The position numbers were made by a program, and so were the translations under genes. Positions 7,812-16,992 of a DNA stretch of 60,669 bases are shown here, piece after piece (the first letter of the stretch is position 1; each line of letters starts with the position of its first letter). Below the pieces are notes generated by a model, which was given only the letters and a program-made list of their open reading frames with translations, ran no database searches and was not told the DNA's origin. Source of the DNA: Kurthia massiliensis (GTDB lineage: Bacteria; Bacillota; Bacilli; Bacillales_A; Planococcaceae); assembly GCF_000285555.1 (NCBI RefSeq), contig NZ_HE611000.1:76451-137119 (forward strand), in the 5' to 3' direction.

Positions 7812-9311
7812 TTAATTTCTAAAAGTCACTAATTGATCATTTAATTGTTTTGTTTGTGCATATACTTGATGGTATACGTCATATAACTTCGCATATTTTG
7901 CCGCATTTTCAGCGTTTGGCATAATACGCGCTGCTTCTTTCACAAACGCTTCGCTACAAGCAACCATTGAATCAAACCAGCCTAAGCCGAATGCCGCGAT
8001 CATCGCCGCACCAACACCTGGGCCTTGTTCTTGTTCAAGACGAACGATCGGTGCGTTAAAAATGTCCGCTTGCATTTGTAGCCAATCAGCATTTTTCGCG
8101 CCACCACCGATAGAGACGATGGCGTCAATTTGTTTGCCTGTAGCACGCATTAATGCAAGGGAATCGTTTAGAGACATCGTAATGCCTTCCATAACAGCAC
8201 GCGCCATATGAGAAAATGTATGCGACGTATCTAAGCCGATAAAGCTTGCGCGAATGTTTGCATCTGCATACGGTGTACGTTCTCCAACAAGATACGGTGT
8301 GAACAATACGCCACCGCTTCCTACAGGAATATTCGTTACATCTTTTAATAGTTCATCAAAGCTTAAATCTTTCGCAAATGTTTGTTTGAACCATTCTAAG
8401 CTATGCCCTGCTGATAGCGTTACACCCATCGTATAATACGCATCTGGTGCTGCATGGTTGAAATAGTGGAGCTTGCCTTCAAAATCAAGATCCGCTGTTT
8501 CCTCATATGAAAGTAATACGCCAGATGTACCGATACTCACCATCGTTTTGCCTGCTTCGACAATGCCTGCGCCAAGTGCGCCACATGCGTTATCCGCACC
8601 GCCTGCAAATACTTTTGTTGACGTGCTTAAGCCAGAAGCTTTCGCAAACGTTTCTGAAATTGTACCGACGCAATCAGTTGGCGCCACGAGTCGTGGGCAA
8701 AAATCCGATTGTAAGTCGAATGCGTCAATCAGTTCTGTACTCCATTGTTGTTTTGCAACATCTAATAAAGACGTACCTGCCGCATCTGAATATTCCATCG
8801 CGATATCATCTGTCATCGCAAAACGTACGTAGTCTTTCGGTAATACGAACGTTGTCGCTTGCGCATACAGTTCGGGTTCATTTTCACGTACCCATAAAAT
8901 TTTCGGTAATGTGAAACCTTCTAGCACTGTATTTTTTGTGATTTCTAACATTTTTTCAAGACCGATTTCGTTTAAAATGTTCGCGCACTGCTTCGTATTA
9001 CGCGTATCATTCCACAAAATCGCAGGACGTACGACTTCATGCTGTGCATTTAACAACACGAGACCGTGCATTTGTCCTGAGAAGCTGACCCCTTCAATTT
9101 CAGTTGCATCACCGTCAAAACGGTCCATAATGGTACGAATCGCAGCTGTCGTTTGCGCTACCCATGCATGCGGATCTTGTTCATTGTATCCTGCACGTAA
9201 TTGAATTAAAGGGTAGCTTGCAGATGCTTCATCTACAAGCTGCCCTTTATTGTTCATGAGTAGTACTTTGACTGCGCTCGTCCCAAGATCAATTCCTAAA
9301 ACGTAGCTCAT
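7812..9311 (-). CDS. xylB: Xylulokinase
   Basis: FGGY-family sugar kinase of 499 residues, the usual size for XylB. It has the N-terminal GIDLGTSAVKVLL ATP-site motif, the xylulose-specific SGQMHGLVLL near residue 80, LPKILWVREN, and the C-terminal IGGGAKN. It phosphorylates D-xylulose to xylulose 5-phosphate, feeding the pentose phosphate pathway. It lies 13 bases after xylA in the same operon with GGAGG before the ATG. Control is expected through XylR at the upstream operator. Confidence 0.95.
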   Translation of the reverse strand: MSYVLGIDLGTSAVKVLLMNNKGQLVDEASASYPLIQLRAGYNEQDPHAWVAQTTAAIRTIMDRFDGDATEIEGVSFSGQMHGLVLLNAQHEVVRPAILWNDTRNTKQCANILNEIGLEKMLEITKNTVLEGFTLPKILWVRENEPELYAQATTFVLPKDYVRFAMTDDIAMEYSDAAGTSLLDVAKQQWSTELIDAFDLQSDFCPRLVAPTDCVGTISETFAKASGLSTSTKVFAGGADNACGALGAGIVEAGKTMVSIGTSGVLLSYEETADLDFEGKLHYFNHAAPDAYYTMGVTLSAGHSLEWFKQTFAKDLSFDELLKDVTNIPVGSGGVLFTPYLVGERTPYADANIRASFIGLDTSHTFSHMARAVMEGITMSLNDSLALMRATGKQIDAIVSIGGGAKNADWLQMQADIFNAPIVRLEQEQGPGVGAAMIAAFGLGWFDSMVACSEAFVKEAARIMPNAENAAKYAKLYDVYHQVYAQTKQLNDQLVTFRN

Positions 9312-9324
9312 CGTTGTCCTCCTA

Positions 9325-10647
9325 CTATTTTGCGAAAGTTGTTAATAAGTATTGGTTGATTGTTGCTTTAATGATTTCTAATTGACCAGATTGGTTTGTA
9401 ATTTGGTCGTTTTCAAGTGCGTATGCTTCAAGTTCTTTGAAGTTTGTAGCGCCTGTCACGATTTTTTTACCGATGCCTTCGTTGTAGCTTGCGTAGCGTT
9501 TTTCGATAATGTTTTCGAATACTTTATCGTCGATTAAACGTTGTGCTACTTTTAAACCAACTGCGAAGCTATCCATACCAGCGATGTGTGCGTGGAATAA
9601 ATCGTTTTGTTCGAATGAACCACGACGTACTTTAGAGTCAAAGTTTAAACCACCTTTGCCGATACCGCCGTTTTTCAGTACTTCATACATTGCAAGTGTT
9701 GTTGCATAAAGGTCTGTTGGGAATTCATCTGTATCCCAGCCTAGTAATGGGTGACCTTGGTTGGCATCAAGAGAACCTAACATGCCGTGCATACGTGCAG
9801 TGCGGATTTCGTGTTCGAATGTGTGACCAGCAAGTGTTGCGTGGTTTGCTTCAATGTTGAATTTGAAATCGTTTGTTAAGTCGTATGCGTGTAAGAATGC
9901 AAGACCAGTTGCTACGTCGAAATCGTATTGGTGAGAAGTTGGTTCTTTTGGTTTTGGTTCGATTAAGAATTGACCGTCATAACCGATTTCTTTTGCGTAA
10001 TCTACTGCCATGTGGAAGAAACGACCAAGGTTGTCTTGTTCGAATTTCATATCTGTGTTTAATAATGTTTCGTAACCTTCACGACCGCCCCAGAATACAT
10101 AGTTTTCAGCGCCAAGGTCTTTTGCAACTTCTAAACCTTTTTTCACTTTTGCAGCTGAGTATGCGAATACATCAGCGTTGCAAGAAGTAGCCGCACCGTG
10201 TACGTAACGTTGGTTAGAGAACATATTTGCAGTGTTCCAAAGTAATTTTGTTTTTGAAGTAGACATGTAATCTTTAATCATGCCTGTAATTTCATCAATG
10301 TTTTTGTAAGTTTCACGTAAAGTGTCGCCTTCTGGTGCAACGTCTACATCGTGGAAGCAGAAGAACGGTACGCCTAGTTTTTCGAAGAATTCAAATGCTG
10401 CTTCAACGCGTGCTTTAGCAAGATCCATGCCGCTGAAACGATCCCAAGTACGGTTCATTGTTGCTGCGCCGAATGGGTCAGTACCATCTGCTACGAATGT
10501 GTGCCAGTACGCTACGCCGAAACGTAAAATATCTTCCATACGTTTGCCGCCTACTACTTCATCAGGGTTATAAAATTTAAATGCAAGTGGGTTTGTTGAA
10601 CCTGCGCCCTCGAATTTAATGTTGTTAACGTTTTCAAAATGTGCCAT
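9325..10647 (-). CDS. xylA: Xylose isomerase (class II)
   Basis: 440 residues, the length of class II enzymes. The active-site [12 protein letters not shown] (catalytic His and Asp near residues 98-103), [16 protein letters not shown] metal-site region and [11 protein letters not shown] are intact. It converts D-xylose to D-xylulose. First gene of xylAB, with AAAGGAG 9-14 bases upstream. No xylose transporter or beta-xylosidase is beside it, so sugar entry must be encoded elsewhere. Confidence 0.97.
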   Translation of the reverse strand: MAHFENVNNIKFEGAGSTNPLAFKFYNPDEVVGGKRMEDILRFGVAYWHTFVADGTDPFGAATMNRTWDRFSGMDLAKARVEAAFEFFEKLGVPFFCFHDVDVAPEGDTLRETYKNIDEITGMIKDYMSTSKTKLLWNTANMFSNQRYVHGAATSCNADVFAYSAAKVKKGLEVAKDLGAENYVFWGGREGYETLLNTDMKFEQDNLGRFFHMAVDYAKEIGYDGQFLIEPKPKEPTSHQYDFDVATGLAFLHAYDLTNDFKFNIEANHATLAGHTFEHEIRTARMHGMLGSLDANQGHPLLGWDTDEFPTDLYATTLAMYEVLKNGGIGKGGLNFDSKVRRGSFEQNDLFHAHIAGMDSFAVGLKVAQRLIDDKVFENIIEKRYASYNEGIGKKIVTGATNFKELEAYALENDQITNQSGQLEIIKATINQYLLTTFAK

Positions 10648-10697
10648 CTTTGTAAAACTCCTTTATGATTAAGTTGATGTTATCTTAACACCAAAAA

Positions 10698-10720
10698 CTT
10701 AGTTTGTCGAATAAACTAAG
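10698..10720. promoter_or_regulatory. XylR operator in the xylA-xylR divergent region
   Basis: A 23-base inverted repeat: CTTAGTTT and AAACTAAG arms around a seven-base centre, close to the Bacillus XylR site (TTAGTTTG...CAAACTAA). It overlaps the probable -35 of xylA on the minus strand (TTCGAC, 18 bases, TAAGAT) and lies upstream of the xylR -10. Confidence 0.85.
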
Positions 10721-10743
10721 TAAAATTTTTAAAAAATTTTGTG

Positions 10744-10749
10744 TATAAT
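10744..10749 (+). promoter_or_regulatory. -10 element of the xylR promoter
   Basis: Perfect TATAAT 25 bases before the chosen xylR ATG. No good -35 is visible in the A/T run upstream. The short leader fits the GAAGGGAG site right after it. Confidence 0.6.
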
Positions 10750-10773
10750 ATGTGTATGAAGGGAGTATGCCCA

Positions 10774-11910
10774 ATGAATCAACAAAAAATTAAAGTCACA
10801 AACCAACAGTATATATTAGATTTAATTCATCACGAAAAAGAAATTTCACGCGCTGAAATAGCATCGAAACTCGGGCTCAACAAAGCGACCGTCTCTAGCC
10901 AAGTGAGCGATTTACTCGAAAAAGATTTACTCGTTGAAACGCGTATCGGCGCTTCAAGTGGTGGTAGAAGACCTGTTATGTTAAAAATAAATACCGATGC
11001 AGGCTACGTTATCGGTGTGGAATTTTTAATTCATAAAGCAATTTGTTTAGTGAGTAATTTAGATGGTGATGTCGTCCATACATATACATTTGAACACGAT
11101 TCTACAGATGCATTTGACTATTTAACACACATTTGCGAAGAAGTAAAAATTATTATAGATAGCTTGCCACAAACGACATACGGTGTCGTCGGCATTAGTT
11201 TTGCAGTCCCTGGGATTTTAGATAAGCTCGGTCGTTTATTGCTAGCACCAAACTTACGATGGAAAAACATCGACTTAAAAAGCTGGCTGTCACAACAATT
11301 CCCAATGCCTGTTTACGTACTCAACGAAGCAAATGCAGGTGCGTACAATGAACATATCGTCGGACAAGCAATGGAAGCGTCTAGTTTTGCGTATATCAGC
11401 ATTGACTCTGGGATCGGTGTCGGTATTATGATGGGCGATCAAATTTATGAGGGCGATAGCGGTTTTGCTGGTGAAGATGGACATATGGTCATTTCTATCG
11501 ATGGACGACCGTGTCCATGTGGCAATAAAGGGTGCTGGGAAACATATGCCTCTGGAGAAGCGCTGCTACAAGAAGCGACAACACGTGGCCTTGAAAGAAA
11601 TTTCACAACATTAACGACACTTGCAAAAGAAGGTAACGAGCAAGCACGTGCTTGTTTCGAAGCAGTCGGGCGTTATATCGGTATCGGCTTATCAAACATC
11701 GCGAAAACGTTAAATCCAGAGTATTTAATTATCGGTGGGATTTTCAATGATGTGCGCGACGTCATTGAACCGGCCATTCAACAATCGTTATCAACACATC
11801 AACAATGGCTTGAACGAAAAGAAAGTTTACTGCGTTTTTCAACAGAACAACACCCTGCCCCAAAAGGCGCGATTCGTTATGCCATTCGTCAATTTTTAAT
11901 TATCGATTGA
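10774..11910 (+). CDS. xylR: Xylose operon repressor XylR (ROK family)
   Basis: A 378-residue ROK-family repressor. It has an N-terminal winged helix (ISRAEIASKLGLNKATVSS, about residues 21-40), a sugar-kinase-like domain, and the ROK zinc motif CPCGNKGCWETYASG near residue 248. The ATG at 10774 is preferred to the upstream alternative because GAAGGGAG ends about nine bases before it. In Bacillales XylR represses xylAB and releases DNA on binding xylose. The divergent layout with an operator in between is the standard arrangement. It is followed by a terminator. Confidence 0.95.
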   Translation: MNQQKIKVTNQQYILDLIHHEKEISRAEIASKLGLNKATVSSQVSDLLEKDLLVETRIGASSGGRRPVMLKINTDAGYVIGVEFLIHKAICLVSNLDGDVVHTYTFEHDSTDAFDYLTHICEEVKIIIDSLPQTTYGVVGISFAVPGILDKLGRLLLAPNLRWKNIDLKSWLSQQFPMPVYVLNEANAGAYNEHIVGQAMEASSFAYISIDSGIGVGIMMGDQIYEGDSGFAGEDGHMVISIDGRPCPCGNKGCWETYASGEALLQEATTRGLERNFTTLTTLAKEGNEQARACFEAVGRYIGIGLSNIAKTLNPEYLIIGGIFNDVRDVIEPAIQQSLSTHQQWLERKESLLRFSTEQHPAPKGAIRYAIRQFLIID

Positions 11911-11913
11911 TCC

Positions 11914-11946
11914 AAAAGGAAATGTCTTCATGGCATTTTCTTTTTT
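11914..11946 (+). terminator. Terminator after xylR
   Basis: Hairpin with AAAAGGAAATG and CATTTTCTTTT arms (one bulge) followed by a T run, starting four bases after the xylR stop. Confidence 0.65.
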
Positions 11947-12038
11947 ATATGCTACGAAACATAACATCAATGTCATGTTTTGTTGGTGGTACAATGCCTA
12001 TATAACACCCATAATAGTAATTCGGAGGTATGAAAAAT

Positions 12039-12479
12039 ATGATTCATGAAAATTTAAAACAATTACGTACACATCATCAACTGACACAAGAAGCATTAGC
12101 ATTTAAAGTAGGTGTCTCTCGACAAGTGATCGCCAAATGGGAAAAGGGTGAATCAACGCCAGATTTAGCGCATTGCCAAGTGCTTGCAGACCTTTACAAT
12201 GTGACGATTGATAGCCTAGTGAACTATGAAGCGATAAATAACGATTTAAACCTACCGATGCCACCAAAAGGCAAACATTTTTTCGGTGTGACAAAACTTG
12301 GTGAGCGCGGCCAAGTCGTCATTCCGAAAGAAGCACGCGACGTTTTTCAATTGCAGCCCGGTGACGCTTTAATCTTTTTAGGAGATGAAGATCGTGGTTT
12401 AGCTATCGTTCCTGACCGCATGCTTCAATCTTTCCTTAATTTAGTCAAAACGCCATTAGATAAGGAGGATGACAAATGA
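12039..12479 (+). CDS. XRE helix-turn-helix / AbrB-domain fusion regulator
   Basis: A 146-residue DNA-binding protein that joins two domains. Residues about 3-60 form an XRE/Cro helix-turn-helix (LTQEALAFKVGVSRQVIAKWE). Residues about 85-130 form an AbrB/SpoVT swapped hairpin (GVTKLGERGQVVIPKEARDVF). The second ATG (12039) is chosen because GGAGG lies 10 bases before it and only one base before the first ATG. The stop overlaps the next start (ATGA), so it is co-expressed with the ABC transporter and probably controls it. The ligand and the exported substrate are unknown. Confidence 0.85.
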   Translation: MIHENLKQLRTHHQLTQEALAFKVGVSRQVIAKWEKGESTPDLAHCQVLADLYNVTIDSLVNYEAINNDLNLPMPPKGKHFFGVTKLGERGQVVIPKEARDVFQLQPGDALIFLGDEDRGLAIVPDRMLQSFLNLVKTPLDKEDDK

Positions 12480-13207
12480 CCGAAGCAATTGTCATTAACC
12501 AGCTGACAAAACAATACAAACAAAAAACAGCCGTCAACAACGTACAATTGTCGATTCACGAAGGTGAACTTTTCGGATTACTCGGTGTAAATGGCGCTGG
12601 CAAAACAACACTCATTCATATGCTTTGTGGACTCATTGCGCCAACAAGCGGCAACGCAACGATTTTAGGATATGATATGAAACGCCAACGTGAACGTATT
12701 CAACCACATATTGCAGTAGCCCCACAAGAACTTGCAATCGCACCTAATTTAACGGTCGAAGAAAATTTAATGTTGATGGCGAATATTTATGGCTTTTCTA
12801 AAACAGACGCAGCGCAACGTGTACAACGAGTGATGACGCAATTGTCTCTAACGCCATTCGTAAAGCAACGTGCTAAAACGTTATCAGGTGGTTGGCAACG
12901 ACGTTTAAGCATCGCAATGGCACTCCTTACATCTCCTAAAATTTTATTTCTCGATGAACCAACACTCGGTCTCGACATTTTAGGCAGACGCGAACTATGG
13001 CATATGATCGAACAATTAAAACATCATACGACGATTATTTTAACGACGCATTATTTAGAAGAAGCAGAAGCGTTATGTGACCGCATTTGTGTCATGAAAG
13101 ATGGCGATATGAAAGCACTTGGCACAACGGCTGAATTGTGCGATATGACTCAAACGACGTCTTTTGAAGAAGCATTTATTTCACTCGTAACGGAGGTGTC
13201 TTCATGA
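12476..13207 (+). CDS. ABC transporter ATPase (ABC-2 type exporter)
   Basis: A 243-residue ATPase with Walker A GVNGAGKTT (about residue 40), Q-loop VAPQELA, signature LSGGWQRR and Walker B ILFLDEPTLGLD. The signature has Trp where LSGGQ has Gln. It powers the adjacent ABC-2 permease. Translation is coupled to both neighbours: ATGA overlaps at each end, AAGGAGG before its start and GGAGG before the permease. The family exports drugs, peptides or lipids; nothing here tells which. Confidence 0.9.
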   Translation: MTEAIVINQLTKQYKQKTAVNNVQLSIHEGELFGLLGVNGAGKTTLIHMLCGLIAPTSGNATILGYDMKRQRERIQPHIAVAPQELAIAPNLTVEENLMLMANIYGFSKTDAAQRVQRVMTQLSLTPFVKQRAKTLSGGWQRRLSIAMALLTSPKILFLDEPTLGLDILGRRELWHMIEQLKHHTTIILTTHYLEEAEALCDRICVMKDGDMKALGTTAELCDMTQTTSFEEAFISLVTEVSS

Positions 13208-13929
13208 GAACGCTTGCCTTTGCAAATCGTGTCACGAAAGAAATTATTCGCGATCCATTATCACTATTTTTCGGACTCGCTTTTCCACTCATCTTATTAC
13301 TTTTATTATCTGTCATTAACGCAAACGTACCCGTCGATTTATTTAACATTGCTGATTTGGCACCAGGCATTGCAGTATTTGGGTTATCATTTATGGCGTT
13401 ATTTGCTGCACAAGTCCTTTCAAAAGACCGTGCAACATCATTTTTACCACGCTTACTGACAACACCGATGACATCACGCAATTTTATGCTCGGCTATATG
13501 TTGCCACTCGTCTGCATGGCTGTATTGCAAGCATTCATCTGTTTAGTCGTCGCTACTTTTCTCGGCCTATCATGGTCTGTACACATGTTATTGATGCTAG
13601 TTGCCATCGTGCCGATTTCACTCATTTTTATTAGTTTAGGACTACTAGCCGGTACATTACTCAGTGAAAAAGCAGCCGTCGCAAGCTGTGGCGCCATTTT
13701 AACGAACTTTTCTGCATGGCTTTCAGGCATTTGGTTTGATATTGACTTAATGGGTGAAACATTTAAACAAATTGCCTATGCATTACCTTTCGTACACGCC
13801 GTTAAAGTGTGCCAAGCATTAATCGCTCATCAACCGCTAGGCAATCATTGGATTTGGGTCGTTGGCTATGCTGTTGTGTTAACTGTTTTATCGATTACCG
13901 TATTTCAATACAAAAAAGGTATGCGATAA
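13204..13929 (+). CDS. ABC-2 type permease
   Basis: A 241-residue membrane protein with about six hydrophobic helices, the partner of the ATPase just upstream (4-base overlap). It carries the ABC-2 hallmark of an amphipathic N-terminus followed by PLSLFFGLAFPLILLLLL. It forms the exporter channel. The operon ends here, and no strong terminator is seen in the 110 bases before the next gene. Confidence 0.85.
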   Translation: MRTLAFANRVTKEIIRDPLSLFFGLAFPLILLLLLSVINANVPVDLFNIADLAPGIAVFGLSFMALFAAQVLSKDRATSFLPRLLTTPMTSRNFMLGYMLPLVCMAVLQAFICLVVATFLGLSWSVHMLLMLVAIVPISLIFISLGLLAGTLLSEKAAVASCGAILTNFSAWLSGIWFDIDLMGETFKQIAYALPFVHAVKVCQALIAHQPLGNHWIWVVGYAVVLTVLSITVFQYKKGMR

Positions 13930-14043
13930 AACTTTACACCTATTCATCGCGACTTTCTATTTATTATTGCATGCATTTAATTCCATAATATGTATTATAA
14001 TATACAAATAACCATTCTACTGATAAAAGGAGTCGTGATGTAA

Positions 14044-14601
14044 ATGAAAAAGTTACTTCTAGCCGCGTCGTTCGTTTTTGGTGGTTCAACGTTTTTAAGT
14101 TTCGTGCCAGACCATTCGCTACAAGCTGAAGCGAAGCAAAAACCTTTAACGAAAACAATTGTGAAAAGTTTAAAGAAAGGTACTTTACCAAAAGCAAAAG
14201 GCAAGATTGGTTCGCTTAGAAAAAATGTCAAAATCAAACAAAATACTAATAACTATTTTTATGATCCTGTTCAAGTGAAAGAAACCGCTTCAAATGATGT
14301 TTACGTTTTCAATTCTACAAAGCTCACATCTAAAGCCAAAGTTACGCCAAATTCGAAACTAGTTTTAATTACGCGACACTATAACTATTACATGTCAGAT
14401 GCTTCTATCAAAAAACATCTAGGCAACAAATTAAAACTAAAAAAAGCACCGCAAATATATGATGCTTCAGAAGTGAGCTTTTACAAAGTAGGAAAGTATT
14501 ATGTTTGCTTTGACAAAATGTCGCAAGGATATTTAAGTTATACGTTCGTGAAAGTAGGAACGAAAAAAGCCCTCGCTGATGATTATCAAATGAAATTTTA
14601 A
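14044..14601 (+). CDS. Small secreted protein, paralogue of 39734-40231
   Basis: I do not recognise the family. It is 185 residues with a signal peptide (MKKLLLAASFVFGGS, then QAEAKQ as likely cleavage region) and a basic mature part. It shares the pattern LKKGTLPKAKGKIGSLRKN with the protein at 39734-40231, and both contain an RxYNYxxS-type segment and a KVGKYYV/KAGKYYV motif. The two are clear paralogues 25 kb apart. GGAGTCGTGATGTAA precedes the ATG. Probably a wall- or surface-associated protein; function unknown. Confidence 0.75.
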   Translation: MKKLLLAASFVFGGSTFLSFVPDHSLQAEAKQKPLTKTIVKSLKKGTLPKAKGKIGSLRKNVKIKQNTNNYFYDPVQVKETASNDVYVFNSTKLTSKAKVTPNSKLVLITRHYNYYMSDASIKKHLGNKLKLKKAPQIYDASEVSFYKVGKYYVCFDKMSQGYLSYTFVKVGTKKALADDYQMKF

Positions 14602-14624
14602 TCATTTAATACGCATCATCTATA

Positions 14625-14663
14625 AAAAGCCACCTTACACAATTCATTGGCAAGGTGGCTTTT
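14625..14663 (+). terminator. Terminator after the secreted protein gene
   Basis: Twelve-base stem AAAAGCCACCTT / AAGGTGGCTTTT with a 15-base loop; T-rich after the stem, A-rich before it, so possibly bidirectional. Confidence 0.75.
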
Positions 14664-14737
14664 AATTGATTAAACGTTATTTCATACATTAGTTTCTTTA
14701 TACATTTTTTTACGTTGTAATATTTTCTAGCAACTTT

Positions 14738-15442
14738 CTAATCGTCTACATCATATTTCAACTTCGAATGATGATAATTTGTATCAAAGTCAACATATAT
14801 TAATTTATCTAAATCATAACTTTTTTGTTTATACATTTCCTTCATAAATTGCAAGAAAATATAGCGACATGCATACAATTCACTAAATGCATCTTTATCT
14901 TCTCGTAAATCAATATAATCAATTTCATCGCCTAAAGAATCATGTGTAATGGCTTCAAATTCTAAATTCGTATGCCACATAAAATCTAAAAATCCTTGTA
15001 AAACAGCCTTCTTATACGTATCTAATGAGAATGTGCCTAATTGTTCTTTCGTATAATGAGCGTCTTGCTTATCGTACGTTAATTTCACGATATTTTCATG
15101 ATAAAAAATGGTTATTTTAAAATGATTCACCACATGTTCGTCCGCATAAAAAGCGCTATAATTTTGCTTTTCGATAGACTTATGAACCGGTAAGAGCGTT
15201 AAAACTAAATTAAACCAAAAAGAATATAATTCAAATACATTCGCATTGAAAAATAGCGGTTCTTCATCTACGCAAAAAATAACTTTACCTCCAGGATACC
15301 CCCCTGATCGCCCAAATTCATAGTTAAACACATTTACATCTTCTAAGCGCGTCATTTCTATATACCCTGGATAAAGTTGATTATTGTTTAAATATTCTGT
15401 TTCAGGTGGAATGTTAAGATAAGACTTAATTTCTAATTTCAT
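14738..15442 (-). CDS. Hypothetical acidic cytoplasmic protein
   Basis: Not recognised. The 234-residue product has no signal peptide or membrane helix and is rich in Asp, Glu, Tyr and Phe, ending in KLKYDVDD. The start is supported by AAGGGGGAAAAT directly upstream. It stands alone between a secreted protein (convergent) and an SH3 protein (same strand). Acidic, aromatic-rich orphans of this size are often immunity or SUKH/SMI1-like proteins, but no motif proves that here. Confidence 0.65.
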   Translation of the reverse strand: MKLEIKSYLNIPPETEYLNNNQLYPGYIEMTRLEDVNVFNYEFGRSGGYPGGKVIFCVDEEPLFFNANVFELYSFWFNLVLTLLPVHKSIEKQNYSAFYADEHVVNHFKITIFYHENIVKLTYDKQDAHYTKEQLGTFSLDTYKKAVLQGFLDFMWHTNLEFEAITHDSLGDEIDYIDLREDKDAFSELYACRYIFLQFMKEMYKQKSYDLDKLIYVDFDTNYHHSKLKYDVDD

Positions 15443-15569
15443 ATTTTCCCCCTTGTCTCTTTAAATTTTATGTAAATAACTATCCATAATGCTCAAATTC
15501 AACTTTTATGAAAAGTGAAACGGACGAAATTAAAAAAGTAGAGACCATATATAAGCCTCTACTTTATTA

Positions 15570-16067
15570 TTACATAAAATCATGAATCCCATCTACATAT
15601 GCAGCATGCACGTAACCGACTTTCCCGTTGTAAAGCACTTGGTACCAGTTTAAATAGCTATTCGTAATGTGAACTTCTGCATTGTTTTTATATTTCCCAA
15701 TGATTTTGGCGCTCGTACTTTTACTCGCTCGTACATTTAAGTTTACGCCCTTCGCCGTATTTGCATAGCCAATCCCCAACACAATCGGTTTATTTTTCAC
15801 ATATGACTTATACACATACCGTTTTTTACCTTGATAAAGTACTTGATACCATTCTTTATTGTAGCTTTTCACGACTTTTACCGGATCATTCAACTTATAC
15901 TTTCCGACGACCTTACTTTTCGTACTAGCGCTCGCTCGAATATTTAACGTTTGGTCTTTCTCTACGACCGCATACTTCGTTGTCGTGGCAGCTTGCGCAG
16001 TTGTCGCCGTCAACGCAGAAGATGCGACAATTGCGGCTACCGCCATTTTAGAAATAGATTTCATCAT
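15570..16067 (-). CDS. Secreted protein with two bacterial SH3 domains
   Basis: 165 residues. It has a signal peptide (about residues 1-26, cleavage after AQA), then two SH3b repeats: LNIRASASTKSKVVGKYK ... WYQVLYQGKKRYVYKSYV and LNVRASKSTSAKIIGKYK ... WYQVLYNGKVGYVHAAYV. SH3b domains bind peptidoglycan or cross-bridge peptides, so this is a wall-binding exported protein. No catalytic domain follows. AAGGAGG precedes two adjacent ATGs and either could be used. A possible role is as a wall anchor or an autolysin remnant. Confidence 0.9.
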   Translation of the reverse strand: MMKSISKMAVAAIVASSALTATTAQAATTTKYAVVEKDQTLNIRASASTKSKVVGKYKLNDPVKVVKSYNKEWYQVLYQGKKRYVYKSYVKNKPIVLGIGYANTAKGVNLNVRASKSTSAKIIGKYKNNAEVHITNSYLNWYQVLYNGKVGYVHAAYVDGIHDFM

Positions 16068-16392
16068 ATATGCCTCCTTACTTTGCTTCTTTATCTGTAC
16101 CCGCTTTCCAAATAGGATAAAAATAGCATATTTACTATTTATTTTTTACAAATGATTTTCCCTTTCATCTCACAAAATATCGGCAATAAGGTCATTCGTC
16201 TCCTACTGATCTATTGCTGATTGAATCGTATGTAAAAAAGCGATGTCTCGCTATTTTTGTGTCATATTCGTGAACAAGAGAAACATTTTACACAAATCTA
16301 GCTGAATTGTGGAGTAGATTTCACAACGTTTCATGCTATTTCTTGTACAATAGAAGATGGACTAATAGTGAAAAGAGAAGGAGACGTTTTAT
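16068..16392. other. Intergenic region between SH3 protein and CopC
   Basis: 325 bases that carry both divergent promoters. Rightward, TACAAT at 16346-16351 lies inside the palindrome TTGTACAA (16344-16351) 40 bases before copC, without a clear -35. No coding potential or repeat was seen. The palindrome could be a regulator site, but no known copper operator is obvious. Confidence 0.5.
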
Positions 16393-16992
16393 ATGATGAA
16401 ACGATTAATTCCTGTTGCAACAGCAGCATTTTTGACAACAGCACTGAGCACACCCGCTTTTGCACATTCTGAATTACAAAGTGCAACTCCCGGCGATGGT
16501 GAAACATTAACAGAAACAACAGACAAAGTCACATTAACATTCGGCGGTCAAGTTGAAAAAGGCAGTACGATTGAAGTAACAGACGCTGCCGGTAAAACGG
16601 TCGAACAAGAAGATTTATCAGTAGAAGGAAATCAATTAACAGTAACGTTTGATGAGCCTTTAGAAAATAGCACGTATAAAGTAGACTGGGATATTATTAG
16701 CGGGGATGGTCATACACTCGCTGGCGAATATTCATTTACCGTAGATGCACCAGTTGACGAAACAGCGGACGATGATGCAGAAGAAGCGGAAACGACAGCT
16801 GATGAAAAAGAAGATACAAATACGGAAGAAACAGCAAAAACAGACAAAGCAGACGATAATACAACAAAAGAACAAGAAGATACAACAGCAGATGATGTCA
16901 CAGGCCCCTCTACAAGTATGCTTGCTGCAGTATTTGGTGGTTTAATTGTCGTCATTGGTGGCGGTTTATTCTTCTTATTACGTAAAAAATAA
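16393..16992 (+). CDS. CopC-domain copper-binding protein, membrane anchored
   Basis: 199 residues: signal peptide (cleaved after AFA), CopC beta-barrel, long acidic linker (about residues 120-170, mostly Glu, Asp, Thr), one membrane helix and an RKK stop-transfer end. Cleavage would leave His as the first mature residue (HSEL). With the conserved DGH near residue 100 this fits the Cu(II) histidine-brace site of CopC. It probably hands copper to CopD, whose ATG overlaps this stop by one base. In Bacillus subtilis the same two domains are one protein, YcnJ; here they are separate. Confidence 0.85.
   Translation: MMKRLIPVATAAFLTTALSTPAFAHSELQSATPGDGETLTETTDKVTLTFGGQVEKGSTIEVTDAAGKTVEQEDLSVEGNQLTVTFDEPLENSTYKVDWDIISGDGHTLAGEYSFTVDAPVDETADDDAEEAETTADEKEDTNTEETAKTDKADDNTTKEQEDTTADDVTGPSTSMLAAVFGGLIVVIGGGLFFLLRKK

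Noticed and set aside
8473..8914. Open frames on the plus strand inside xylB
   Set aside because: Antisense to a well supported gene, no ribosome site, no family pattern.
12103..12294. Minus-strand frame in the XRE-AbrB gene
   Set aside because: Antisense shadow without supporting signals.
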